A DNA stretch of 64,000 nucleotides, taken from Hominimerdicola alba. Its GTDB lineage: Bacteria; Bacillota; Clostridia; Oscillospirales; Ruminococcaceae. Position numbers and translations under genes: made by a program. The stretch covers positions 26,299 to 90,298 of the forward strand of contig NZ_FOAT01000002.1 in assembly GCF_900109655.1 (NCBI RefSeq), written 5' to 3'. Positions 7,684-16,386 of this stretch are shown here, piece by piece (positions within the stretch are counted from its first letter, which is position 1; each line of letters opens with the position of its first letter). The notes beneath the pieces are model-generated. The model was given only the letters and a program-made list of their open reading frames with translations, was not told the DNA's origin and ran no database searches.

Positions 7684-9465
7684 TTATTGATTTTCCAATC
7701 CCTGCACTATCTCTTCATCCGGCTTTACCGTTATCGTATAGTTATGTGTGAATATAACCATGCCCGGTTTCGATCCCGCTGGTTTCTTTACGAATTTTAC
7801 AAAGGTATAGTCCACATCACATCTCGATGAATTCTTCGCTTTTGAATAGTATGCCGCTATCATCGCTGCTTCTTCTATGGTACGGTCGGGTGGAAGTTCA
7901 TCTGGGGTGAACTTTGCGGCTTCTCCTCTGTCGGGACAGCTGATTATTACGTGACAGCCTGTGATATCTTTTGCATGGAGCCACACATCGGTCTTTTTGG
8001 AATCTTTACAAGTCAGTCTGTCGTTCTGGGCATTATTTCTTCCCACGCGGATCTCATATCCCTCGCTGGACTTGAATTTCATCGGCGGAAGTGCTTTCGG
8101 CGGTTTGCCTTTCTGTCTGCTTCGGCTGATATATCCCTGTTCGGTAAGTTCCTGTCGGAGTGCGGCAATATCGCCCTCCGTTCTTGCACGGGTGAGGGCA
8201 TCGAGGACGGTATCGAGGTATTTTGCTTCCTCTTCGCCTTGGGCTATCAGTTTTTGCAGGACTTTCTCCGCGGTATCCAGTTTGCGGTATTCTTTAAAAT
8301 ACTTCTGGGCGTTCTGGACAGGGGTCAGGCGCTTATCGAGTTTTACTGTGACTTCGACCTGTTCGGGGTCATAGAAGTTTATGAGTTTAGCCTCTGTCAT
8401 GCCTTTTTCGAGGGTATAGAGGTTTGCGGTAATGAGGTCGCCGTACTGTTTCAGCTGTTCTCTTTTAGCGCAGTCTTTCAGTTCAAGCTGTTGATTTTTT
8501 ACCCTTGATTCCGTTCTGTCGATGGTATTCGCCAGAAGTCTGAAAAGGTCCTGAGCCTTTTGTCTTGTACGGGAAAGGCTATCTCTTTCGGAATAGAAAT
8601 AATCCAGCAGGGCGGAGGGGCTTTCAAACTGCTTTGTCACCATAAGTCCGCCGTACTGATCTATATTGCAGAAACAGAAATCTTTCAGTTCGCCGCTTGT
8701 GGTCTTTATCACGGTGAATTTATTATCGCTATTGTCGATCTGTTCTCTGATCTTTTTGATATAGAACCACAGTCTGTCCTTATGGTCAGGGGTCATTTCG
8801 CCCACGGTCACTTCGGCTGAATGTGAGGTAAAGAAAGCACATTCTCTTGCGAATACGGGGGAGATGCCCTGCAGGGTCTTCATTATGCCCTTTGAGAGTT
8901 CCTGTTTTGAGGACTCTGCCAGTTTTTCTTCAAACTCTTCCCTTGAACATTCCGTCAGGGAAAGTCTGCCGTCGCTTTCGGGGAGGGTATAGACAACTCC
9001 GGGAAGCACCGGGGTCTCGGAAACTTCGGTAGACACGCGCTTGATGCTGTCTATAACTTTTCCGTTCTCATCTGTAAGCAGGAGATTCGCTCTTCTGCCC
9101 ATGAGTTCAACGGTCACCGTCAGCCTTACCATATCGCCCAGTTCGTTGGTAGCATCGAAATCCATCATGATAACACGCTCGAAATCGGGCTGTCTTATGC
9201 CCACGAGTTTTGCACCCGAAAGGTGCTTTCTCATCAGCATACAGAACATGGGGGGCTGTTTCGGGTTTTCGATATCCGCATTTGTCAGGTGAAGTCTTGC
9301 TGTGCCTGCCACCGTATTTATCAGCAGTTTTTTAAGACCGTCATAGGTGCGCAGTGCAAAAAGCAGCTCGCCTTTTGAGGGCTGATGTATCTTATCCACT
9401 CTTCCGCCGATAAGCGGCATGAGTTCCTTTTTTATCTCACTCAGAAATACTCCGTCAAGAGCCAT
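7684..9465 (-). CDS. rqcH: RqcH/NFACT-family ribosome quality-control factor
   Basis: The 593-residue protein has the full NFACT layout: NFACT-N (about 1-220, starting MALDGVFLSEIKKEL), helix-hairpin-helix, a long coiled coil (about 290-440), and a C-terminal NFACT-R domain (KTDVWLHAKDITGCHVI). RqcH is known to bind 60S-like obstructed 50S subunits and direct alanine tailing of stalled nascent chains with tRNA-Ala. At the position of the Asp97-Arg98 pair known in B. subtilis RqcH this protein has Glu96-Arg97. Older labels call it a fibronectin-binding protein. It is the last gene of a minus-strand run, 27 bases after the Nudix gene. Confidence 0.93.
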   Translation of the reverse strand: MALDGVFLSEIKKELMPLIGGRVDKIHQPSKGELLFALRTYDGLKKLLINTVAGTARLHLTNADIENPKQPPMFCMLMRKHLSGAKLVGIRQPDFERVIMMDFDATNELGDMVRLTVTVELMGRRANLLLTDENGKVIDSIKRVSTEVSETPVLPGVVYTLPESDGRLSLTECSREEFEEKLAESSKQELSKGIMKTLQGISPVFARECAFFTSHSAEVTVGEMTPDHKDRLWFYIKKIREQIDNSDNKFTVIKTTSGELKDFCFCNIDQYGGLMVTKQFESPSALLDYFYSERDSLSRTRQKAQDLFRLLANTIDRTESRVKNQQLELKDCAKREQLKQYGDLITANLYTLEKGMTEAKLINFYDPEQVEVTVKLDKRLTPVQNAQKYFKEYRKLDTAEKVLQKLIAQGEEEAKYLDTVLDALTRARTEGDIAALRQELTEQGYISRSRQKGKPPKALPPMKFKSSEGYEIRVGRNNAQNDRLTCKDSKKTDVWLHAKDITGCHVIISCPDRGEAAKFTPDELPPDRTIEEAAMIAAYYSKAKNSSRCDVDYTFVKFVKKPAGSKPGMVIFTHNYTITVKPDEEIVQGLENQ

Positions 9466-9492
9466 TGTTAATCGTCCTTTCCGATGCGGGGG

Positions 9493-10005
9493 TCATTTTT
9501 TACCGAAATACTCGCCCATGAATTTTTTATAGATTGCAAAAGCTGCATTTCCTGGGGAGTCGGGGAATATAGTCTCTATCACTTTTTCAGCGGGCACCCA
9601 GTCAGCCCAGTCCACCTCTGATGACAGTACCAGGGGCTGTTTTTTAACCCTTGTGATGAAGCCGTGCATAAGAAGTCCCTGTTTTTCAAACCAGTAAGTA
9701 CCTGCGTAATCGAGGTTTTCAACATTAATGCCTATCTCTTCGGCGACTTCCCTTACTGCTGTCTGTTCGGCGTTCTCACCGGGAGTTATATAGCCCGAAA
9801 CAAATGTAGTATATCTGTCCGACATATAATTTTGTCTCAGCAGCGCTATCTCATCGAACTCGTTAGCGACCAGAACTATGGAACAGCTTGGGAAAGTATC
9901 GAACCACAGTTTTTCACAGCCCTCGCAGTAGGGCACAAGACCCTCATCGCCCGCAGGTCTTTCCACCAGTTTTCTTCCGCACTGCGGACAGTATATGTAT
10001 CTCAT
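9493..10005 (-). CDS. Nudix hydrolase with zinc ribbon
   Basis: The 170-residue protein starts MRYIYCPQCGRKL; a GGAGGG site eight bases upstream supports this ATG over one 14 codons earlier. The first 40 residues form a zinc ribbon (CPQCG and CEGC), as in NudC-type NADH pyrophosphatases. A Nudix domain follows, with GYITPGE and AVREVAEEIGI as the Nudix box. The fold suggests hydrolysis of NAD(H)-like dinucleotides, possibly deNADding of RNA, but it lacks the usual length of NudC (about 260). It lies between sseB-like and rqcH on the same strand, with a strong terminator hairpin just before it. Confidence 0.9.
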   Translation of the reverse strand: MRYIYCPQCGRKLVERPAGDEGLVPYCEGCEKLWFDTFPSCSIVLVANEFDEIALLRQNYMSDRYTTFVSGYITPGENAEQTAVREVAEEIGINVENLDYAGTYWFEKQGLLMHGFITRVKKQPLVLSSEVDWADWVPAEKVIETIFPDSPGNAAFAIYKKFMGEYFGKK

Positions 10006-10025
10006 GTTGTTCCCTCCGCAAAAAT

Positions 10026-10089
10026 GGTCGGAACAGTTCGCAGGCAAAGGATATCATCGGATACCCTTTGCTGCACCGCCGTCCCGACC
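10026..10089 (-). terminator. Long hairpin terminator after the sseB-like gene
   Basis: On the minus strand GGTCGGGAC pairs with GTTCCGACC, and an inner stem GCAAAGGGTAT with ATATCCTTTGC extends it. A T-run follows (A at 10020-10024 on the plus strand). It would cut read-through into the Nudix-rqcH pair. Confidence 0.85.
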
Positions 10090-10112
10090 GTAATGATCGT
10101 GGTATCTAAGCC

Positions 10113-10727
10113 TTACTGCTCTTCGGAAGAAGATACAGTGATGTCAGGCTTTTCGCCCTCAGCAGCCTCCTGAGCCTCAGCTTCAGCAGCGGCAGCCATA
10201 GCAGCGTCCTTGGTCTTCTTGAAGTTGATAAGGGTCTGCTTGATGGATTCCAGCATAGGCTTGGTGAAAGGCAGGTTGTGCTCCTTGGTGAAGGGATTGA
10301 TAACAAAGCCTTCAACGTTGGGAGTGCTCTCTGTCAGGTAAGCGATATCGCTGAACTTCATAGCGAAAGGTCTGTACAGCTGGTCTGTGTTCAGCTTCTT
10401 CAGCTCCTCAGCATCGGTGAATACGGGGAAGAAAGATACAGAACCTGTCTGGTTGCCCTGCTCATCGCGGATAGGCTTGTTTACCAGCATGAACTTAGCT
10501 TCCTGCTTGTCCTTGAACTGTACGTGGTTGTTCTGGTCAGCAACCAGCTCCTGACCCTTTTCGATGATAGCGGGTACAAGGAATGTAGATCTCAGTGCGG
10601 TATTAATTACCTTGTTCTGAGTATCTGCACTGAATGCCTTTCTCATATCATTGATAGCTTCTACCAGTGCGGTATTGTCTATCTTTTCCTTGGTTACTGT
10701 TCCCGATATGTGTAAATTCTCAGCCAT
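10113..10727 (-). CDS. SseB N-terminal domain protein
   Basis: The 204-residue protein has an SseB-type domain across most of its length (STFLVPAIIEKG, FFPVFTDAEELKKL, GFVINPFTKEHNLPF). SseB was named for serine sensitivity in E. coli, but its biochemical role is not known. The last 35 residues are Ala/Glu-rich and likely disordered. It has no signal peptide. It starts 38 bases after the glycosyltransferase stop with an AGGAGT site, and is followed by a strong terminator, so it likely ends the tatD-GT2-sseB transcript. Confidence 0.82.
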   Translation of the reverse strand: MAENLHISGTVTKEKIDNTALVEAINDMRKAFSADTQNKVINTALRSTFLVPAIIEKGQELVADQNNHVQFKDKQEAKFMLVNKPIRDEQGNQTGSVSFFPVFTDAEELKKLNTDQLYRPFAMKFSDIAYLTESTPNVEGFVINPFTKEHNLPFTKPMLESIKQTLINFKKTKDAAMAAAAEAEAQEAAEGEKPDITVSSSEEQ

Positions 10728-10765
10728 TTTCTTTTACTCCTTTTTAAATCAATTTAGGTTTGTTT

Positions 10766-11743
10766 TCACGCCTGTGTTTCTTCTAAGTTTATATCAACTA
10801 TAAACTTAGGTCTTGCCTTTGTTTCAAGATATATCTTGCCGATATATTCGCCGATGACTCCTATCGCCAGCATCTGTAATCCGCCTATAGCCCATACGGA
10901 TACTATCGTTGAAGCCCAGCCCCTGACAGTATCGCCTACTGCCTTTGCTATCAGGAAATATATCAGCATGATGATGGAAACGAGGAATATCACAACGCCA
11001 AGTGCTGTGATAAATCTTATGGGCTTTACCGAAAGTGAAGTTATACCTTCCACTGCGAAAGCCAGCATCTTTTTCAGGGGATACTTTGATTCGCCTGCTA
11101 CACGCTCGTTTCTTTCGTACTTAACGATGTCGCTCTTGAAGCCCACCATAGGTACCATTCCTCTGAGGAACAGGTTTACCTCCTTGAACTCTGCAAGTGC
11201 ATCGACAGCCCTCTTGCTCATCAGCCTGTAATCAGCATGGTCGTAGGTTATCTCAACGCCCATGAATTCCAGCATTTTATAATAGCTTCTGGCTGTGTTC
11301 CTCTTGAACGCCGTATCGGTCTCTCTTGAAGACCTTACACCGTATACTATCTCACAGCCCTCGGCACGCTTTTCAAGCATACCGTCTATAGCATTGATAT
11401 CGTCCTGTAAGTCTGCGTCCATAGATATCAGTATGTCCGCATATTGTCTGGCAGTCATAAGTCCTGCCAGCAGTGCATTCTGGTGACCCTTGTTTCTTGA
11501 AAGCTTTATACCCGTAAACAGGTTTGTCTGGGGCATATCGTGAAGCTTCTGTATAACTTCCCAGGTATTGTCCTTTGAACCGTCGTCCACGAACATTACT
11601 TTGCTTTCACTGCTCACCTTGCCCTCAGCAATAAGCCCGTCCATCTTTTTCATCAGAGCCTTTGCGGTTATGGGCAGCATCTCCTCCTCGTTATAACATG
11701 GTATCACCAAATACAGTGTCTCCGCCAATTCATTCATCTCCAA
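10766..11743 (-). CDS. Membrane GT2 glycosyltransferase, GtrB/DPM-like
   Basis: The 325-residue protein is a family 2 glycosyltransferase with two C-terminal membrane helices (about 235-260 and 270-295). Motifs seen are FVDDGSKDNT (nucleotide binding) and DADLQDD (metal and sugar-nucleotide binding). Relatives such as GtrB and DPM1-like proteins move a sugar from a nucleotide to undecaprenyl phosphate at the cytoplasmic membrane face. The next acceptor-side enzyme (a GtrC-like transferase or flippase) is not in the window. It lies 20 bases downstream of tatD on the same strand. Confidence 0.92.
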   Translation of the reverse strand: MEMNELAETLYLVIPCYNEEEMLPITAKALMKKMDGLIAEGKVSSESKVMFVDDGSKDNTWEVIQKLHDMPQTNLFTGIKLSRNKGHQNALLAGLMTARQYADILISMDADLQDDINAIDGMLEKRAEGCEIVYGVRSSRETDTAFKRNTARSYYKMLEFMGVEITYDHADYRLMSKRAVDALAEFKEVNLFLRGMVPMVGFKSDIVKYERNERVAGESKYPLKKMLAFAVEGITSLSVKPIRFITALGVVIFLVSIIMLIYFLIAKAVGDTVRGWASTIVSVWAIGGLQMLAIGVIGEYIGKIYLETKARPKFIVDINLEETQA

Positions 11744-11763
11744 AATTTATAGTATCGCTTCGG

Positions 11764-12552
11764 TCAGCGTATCCCGAAGAGCCTGCAGGCATTTTCGTTA
11801 GTTGCCCGAAGCACCTCTTCCGCGGAAACTCCTTTTATCTCCGCCATGACCTTAGCAGTCTCGGCTATCATCGAACTGTCGCTTCGCTCACCTCTGTAAG
11901 GCGGCGGTGCCATGTAGGGACAATCCGTTTCAAGCAGCAGCCGTTCAAGCGGCACTGCCTCGCAGGCGCGTTTCGCTTTCTTGTTGTTCTTGAAAGCCAG
12001 CGCCCCCGTGAATCCTATATACATACCCAGTCCCACGACTTCCTCAGCCGTTTCAGCCGAGCCCGAAAAACAGTGCATAACGCCCGCAGGTCGAAGTTCA
12101 CTGAGAACGCCCATACATTCCTCCGTCGCATCGCGGCAGTGGATTATAACGGGGAGTTCCTTCTCCTTTGCAAATCTCACCTGATCTGTAAAAAGAGTCT
12201 TCTGCTTTTCGGCGTTGTATCCCTCATAGTGGTGGTCAAGACCGATCTCGCCCACTGCACGGAGTTTACCTGTACCGGACGCTTTTTCATACAGCGCATT
12301 AAGTATCTCCATATAATTATCGGGAACATCGTCGGCATACTCTGGATGAAAGCCTATGGATGTATAGTAATTCACGTATCTTTCAGCCGTTTCTATACCA
12401 AACAGCGAGGACTTTTCATCTACCGCCGCATGGAGCATCTTGTCAACAACATGACCCTCACTCACCAGCAGCTTGTCCAGCAGTTCAAATCTGTCTTCGT
12501 CAAAAGCTCTGTCATCGTAATGACAATGTGAGTCGAATATCATGCCTGCCAT
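11764..12552 (-). CDS. tatD: TatD family metal-dependent hydrolase
   Basis: The 262-residue protein begins MAGMIFDSHCHYDD; AAAGGAG upstream selects this ATG over one ten codons earlier. Family signatures are present: DSHCHYDD, GEIGLDHHY, VIIHCRDA, MHCFSG and LLETDCPY. TatD proteins are TIM-barrel metal-dependent 3'-5' exonucleases or D-aminoacyl hydrolases. Full family length. It has its own promoter and heads a minus-strand run with the glycosyltransferase. Confidence 0.95.
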   Translation of the reverse strand: MAGMIFDSHCHYDDRAFDEDRFELLDKLLVSEGHVVDKMLHAAVDEKSSLFGIETAERYVNYYTSIGFHPEYADDVPDNYMEILNALYEKASGTGKLRAVGEIGLDHHYEGYNAEKQKTLFTDQVRFAKEKELPVIIHCRDATEECMGVLSELRPAGVMHCFSGSAETAEEVVGLGMYIGFTGALAFKNNKKAKRACEAVPLERLLLETDCPYMAPPPYRGERSDSSMIAETAKVMAEIKGVSAEEVLRATNENACRLFGIR

Positions 12553-12587
12553 AGATATCTCCTTTCTGTTCGATATATACAAAAAAT

Positions 12588-12616
12588 ATTATAACACATT
12601 TATCCACATTTGTAAA
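12588..12616 (-). promoter_or_regulatory. tatD promoter
   Basis: On the minus strand TTTACA (12611-12616) and TATAAT (12588-12593) are separated by 17 bases, about 35 bases from the tatD start. Confidence 0.8.
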
Positions 12617-12658
12617 GAACTTTTTTTGTCTTTTTAGTAAAAATCACAGCAAAAAATG

Positions 12659-12791
12659 CGCCCGCGCCGAGTGTTATAGTAAACGACATATAAATTTTCA
12701 CTTATACCAACCGCAGATGCTTTACTTTTTGCAATTGTGGCTGGTATAAGTGTTAAAATTCATGTCGTTTGCTATAATCTCAGCGCGGGCG
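12659..12791. terminator. Bidirectional terminator interrupted by a palindrome
   Basis: CGCCCGCGC (12659-12667) and GCGCGGGCG (12783-12791) pair perfectly, with A-run 12650-12656 and T-run 12796-12802 on the outer sides, as in a bidirectional terminator. The space where a short loop should be is filled by the 100-base palindrome copy B, which itself folds, so the stem can still close. Confidence 0.8.
12676..12775. repeat. 100-base imperfect palindrome, copy B
   Basis: This is the second copy of the element at 6971-7070. The arms begin ATAGTAAACGACATATAAAT and end ATGTCGTTTGCTAT. Differences from copy A are partly compensatory within the stem (ATACCAACC here against AGACCGACC there), so the fold is conserved. 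Confidence 0.9.
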
Positions 12792-12833
12792 GAAATTTTT
12801 TTGTTATGGTGGGTCGTAATACAGAAATACAGA

Positions 12834-15419
12834 TCAGGACAAACCTAAGTTTGAATACTCGTTTCCGAAAAGGTTGAAGCAGTTATTATGACTGCTGTTC
12901 AGGCATACATCACCTGTAGTCTCATCGTAAAGTATATTCATACCGTCTCTGCGAATAATACGGCTATCGATATTTGTTTCGTAAACTTTCTTAAATTCGT
13001 TCTCTATGTCATAAATGCGAAGTTCGCCGCTGTATTCACCAGTGTTACTTAAAAACAGATATTTACCGTCTTTTGTTACAAAAGTATTGCACTGATCTCC
13101 ATTATTATCTCCCGCCATTTCATCAAATACCAGCTCATCTTCGGGCGTTCCGTATACAGGTTCTTCATCGCCCGTCATGTCTATACGTCTGAACTGCTGT
13201 TTACCGTCTTTATCACCGAAAACGAGATACAGATATTTTCCGCTGTCAAAATATAACGGAAGTTCCCAATCTTTGTATGTTTCGTAGGTATATTCGGCAT
13301 AAGCATATCCGTCATCAAGTGAAACAGTGTGCAAAGTTATGGTATTGTCTTTAGCTGAAGCGTAATAGATGCACTTGCCGTTTTTCGATATTTTTATATT
13401 TTGAAAAAAATAACCGGAATTTTCGATTTTATGGATAACGCTGCCGTTGCTGTCGTAAATACAGGAGTCCGAACCAAATATATACGATTTATTATCGGGT
13501 GTTATCAGGAGCTTAGGTTCAGAACGTCCTGCATCGAAACTGAATGTACTGTTTTCGATGGGTGCAAGATCAAGATCATAAAATTCGTAGTTATATTCGG
13601 TATCAGTCTTGGCATTTTCTTTGCGTTTGACAAAAACTATGCAGTTTTCCTCTACCTGAACCAATATCGAATCCTTGGAATTAGTTGTCAATATGCTCTT
13701 GACCGAGTTTGTATCAGGCTCGTAAATATAAACATAGAAATCTGAATCTTCTGTGATACCAATTTCATCTGCGCGTCTGTTAAAATCCCTTCCTACCAGC
13801 AGATCGCCGTTTGACAATCTCCATATATACGAATTTGAATCGAACTTGTCTCTTATCTGTTCAGCATCGGGATCAAATCCCAGTTCTTCATTCGATACAG
13901 GCAGTTCATCGACAGCTTCGCCGTTGAAATAATGTGCAGCATCTGATGTATCTGATGTATTTGTTGTGTCTGTTGTATCTGTTGTGTCGTTCTTTTCGAT
14001 ATTTTTTATGTCGAATTCCGGATACTCTTTTCCGAAAATATTGAAGCATAAAGTCGATTCAAGCCGCGGTGTATTAACACCTTTTTCATGAATATCGCCT
14101 AAGCACACATTGCCTGAGGCTTCATTGAAAAGCAAATTACAGCCATCACGGGTGAAACATCTGCCTGCTTCATACATCGTTTTTTCATATACCTTTTTGA
14201 AATTGTTCTCTATATCGTAAACATTGACGTATGATATGGACGATTCCAGATTTTCCAAAGAGCAAGTGAACAGATATCTTCCGTCATTTGAAACATAGTA
14301 ATATTCAGGCATGAATCCGATATAGTTGATAACATCTTCAGGTTCGCCGAAATAAAGTTCTTCTTTGCCTGTCATATCTATGCGTCTTATCATCTGCTTG
14401 CCGCTTTCAGTGTAGTAAACGGTGTACAGATACTTTCCGATGTCAAAATACAGCGGTTCATATTCGTCAGTTACAGAATCGCTGTTATATATGCTGTCGG
14501 TATGTTCACAATCGGTATAACCATCGCTGATGGCTATGCCTTTAATAATTTCAGCTTCATCATCCTCATCCTGAATAGTGTAATAGAAGTATTTGCCACA
14601 CTTGGCAAGGGTACAGCTGTCTATGTGGTAGACCACGTCACTTTCATATATAGTATTGCCGTCAATATCATATACCGACAGTTTTTCCTTATCGGTCTCA
14701 TAGTTTAAGCCCGCAATATATATATCGTTATTGTCGGATACCATAGGCATACACGGTATTTGGCTGTCGTTGAGGTCAAATCTGATGTTTTCCTTTATCG
14801 GATTAAGGTCGAAATCGAAAAGCGAACCTTTTATTTTAATGGGAGTATCCGGGTCCTGAGGCTGTTCGACATACCATATACCTATACAGTTTTCGTATAT
14901 TTCTACACTGCAAAAATGAGATACTATCTCATCGCCAATCACTGATTCCGTTACAGGGTCAAAAATAAAATAATGATTTTCACACCATTCATAGTCATTG
15001 GGAATTTTGATTTCACCGTAATCATCATAGCTCTGTTTGATAAGGAATCTTCCGTTCGGAAGTTTCCATATATCTGAATAGTAGCCGAATTTTTCATACA
15101 AAGCGGATTCAATAAAGTCGGTATATGCCGCTGATGAATCCCTGTGTGGTGTGACCCAGTCAAACCCGCCTTTCAGCAGGTATGAACCTCCGCCCACTGC
15201 TAAAACGCCTGCGATGACTGCTGCGGCGATCCTGCCGCGGCGCTTTACTTTTATCTTATCCGTACTGCTGTTTTCCTTTGCCGTGCTGCTGACGATTATC
15301 TTATTGTTCTCCATAACATCACCTGTTAAGCCTTTCCGAATGCGAGCTTTGACAGAACTGTCAGCTCGAACATTATCGAAAGCAGCTGCAAGCTTGTTAT
15401 CAAGCTCTTTGTCTGTCAT
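12834..15419 (-). CDS. Membrane-bound anti-sigma-like protein with duplicated sensor
   Basis: The 861-residue protein has a short cytoplasmic N-terminus (1-60, charged, anti-sigma-like: KELDNKLAAAFDNVRADSSV), one membrane helix (about 64-82), and a very large outer part. The outer part is two homologous halves of about 370 residues joined by a Thr/Asp/Ser linker near residue 490. Both halves share IW+LPNG/LSNG openings, LYFDxGKYLY, FRRIDMTGxEE, VYDIEN+FKKVYE and CFN+FG+EY endings. The repeated short beta motifs suggest a beta-propeller. It starts four bases after the ECF sigma gene stop. Role as the anti-sigma partner is inferred from context. The ligand is unknown. Confidence 0.8.
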   Translation of the reverse strand: MTDKELDNKLAAAFDNVRADSSVKARIRKGLTGDVMENNKIIVSSTAKENSSTDKIKVKRRGRIAAAVIAGVLAVGGGSYLLKGGFDWVTPHRDSSAAYTDFIESALYEKFGYYSDIWKLPNGRFLIKQSYDDYGEIKIPNDYEWCENHYFIFDPVTESVIGDEIVSHFCSVEIYENCIGIWYVEQPQDPDTPIKIKGSLFDFDLNPIKENIRFDLNDSQIPCMPMVSDNNDIYIAGLNYETDKEKLSVYDIDGNTIYESDVVYHIDSCTLAKCGKYFYYTIQDEDDEAEIIKGIAISDGYTDCEHTDSIYNSDSVTDEYEPLYFDIGKYLYTVYYTESGKQMIRRIDMTGKEELYFGEPEDVINYIGFMPEYYYVSNDGRYLFTCSLENLESSISYVNVYDIENNFKKVYEKTMYEAGRCFTRDGCNLLFNEASGNVCLGDIHEKGVNTPRLESTLCFNIFGKEYPEFDIKNIEKNDTTDTTDTTNTSDTSDAAHYFNGEAVDELPVSNEELGFDPDAEQIRDKFDSNSYIWRLSNGDLLVGRDFNRRADEIGITEDSDFYVYIYEPDTNSVKSILTTNSKDSILVQVEENCIVFVKRKENAKTDTEYNYEFYDLDLAPIENSTFSFDAGRSEPKLLITPDNKSYIFGSDSCIYDSNGSVIHKIENSGYFFQNIKISKNGKCIYYASAKDNTITLHTVSLDDGYAYAEYTYETYKDWELPLYFDSGKYLYLVFGDKDGKQQFRRIDMTGDEEPVYGTPEDELVFDEMAGDNNGDQCNTFVTKDGKYLFLSNTGEYSGELRIYDIENEFKKVYETNIDSRIIRRDGMNILYDETTGDVCLNSSHNNCFNLFGNEYSNLGLS

Positions 15420-15423
15420 AGTC

Positions 15424-15900
15424 TCACCCTCCCAATTCTTTTTTCAGCTTTTTTCTTGCACGGTGTATGTATGAATATACCGTATTTTCACGACATCCCA
15501 TCAGCTTCGCGGTCTCGGCGGCTGTATATCCCTCATAAAGGTTTAGGTAGACAGCCATGCGCTCATTTTCGGGCAGACGCATAACTGCATCCATGACTTC
15601 CCTGTATTCAAAACCCGCGCCTTTTTCCGCCGCTGAATCAAGCTCCTTGTCCTTGCGGTGATGTCTTCTCAGCATCGTTTTGCAGACATTCTGTGCCGTT
15701 ACTATCAGCCACGCTTTTGTGTGTTCACCCACAGCAGGAGCATTGTCCGCTTCAAGGTAACGCATGAATACAGTCTGCGCCGCGTCTTCAGCATCGGCAG
15801 TATGGCCGTGAAAATATACAAAGCATATCCTGTACACCATGTCAAAATATTCATCATAAACGGCATCAAAACCGCTTATCTCGAAACAAGCTGTTTCCAC
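15424..15900 (-). CDS. ECF-type RNA polymerase sigma factor
   Basis: The 158-residue protein is best started at GTG 15900 (first residues METACFEISG), which follows AAGGGGGTGG; no ATG fits. Region 2 reads YDEYFDMVYRICFVYFHG..DAEDAAQTVFMRYL and region 4 reads LPENERMAVYLNLYEGYTAAE, then CRENTVYSYIHRARKKLKKEL as the DNA-binding helix. It would steer RNA polymerase to a small regulon, likely including its own operon. The downstream gene encodes a membrane protein that probably holds it inactive. The Pro/Arg-rich upstream codons are not part of the protein. Confidence 0.9.
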   Translation of the reverse strand: METACFEISGFDAVYDEYFDMVYRICFVYFHGHTADAEDAAQTVFMRYLEADNAPAVGEHTKAWLIVTAQNVCKTMLRRHHRKDKELDSAAEKGAGFEYREVMDAVMRLPENERMAVYLNLYEGYTAAETAKLMGCRENTVYSYIHRARKKLKKELGG

Positions 15901-16038
15901 AGTCAACCACCCCCTTGTGATCCGCCGCCGAGGGGGTCGGCAGCGGGTCTTTTTGGTTTTCTGTATATAATACGTTTGAAAACACAATATCCTTGCAGCA
16001 GATAAAAAATTTTTTTAGAAAAAAAGAATATCCCGATC

Positions 16039-16373
16039 CGGCTGTGTATTACTGCAAATAATAATTTATCATATGGACTGCGGGCTTTATTGAGGAAGAC
16101 CCTTTTGAAAAAGGGTCCTCCTCAAACGTCAGCTTTGCTGATGTTGACTCCATCCCCGAAAACTTTTATTTCTTTTTGGCAGGGGGCAGCTATTTCTATA
16201 AAGTGCAGTTAGTTACCGTACTAAGTGAACTTTATAAAGATATCTGCCCCCTGCCAAAAAGAGAGAGAAGTCTTTGGAAAGGGGTCTGGGGAATAACCTT
16301 TCTTCAGAAAGGTTTTCCCCAGTAGAATCCGCAGTCCGTGCGATAAATTATCGTTTATAGCAATATACAGCCG
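16039..16373 (+). mobile_element. MITE-like palindromic element, copy 1
   Basis: The 335-base element has terminal inverted repeats of about 45 bases (CGGCTGTGTATTACTGCAAA at the left, complement of its mate at the right, ending ATACAGCCG). Inside are a hairpin of GAGGAAGACCC type, a long core palindrome (CTTTTTGGCAGGGGGCAG with its complement) and a hairpin of CTGGGGAA type. No transposase is encoded. Copy 2 at 52276-52589 is the same element in the opposite orientation. It ends 14 bases from the mnmE stop codon. Confidence 0.85.
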
Positions 16374-16386
16374 AATTGGGGTATTC

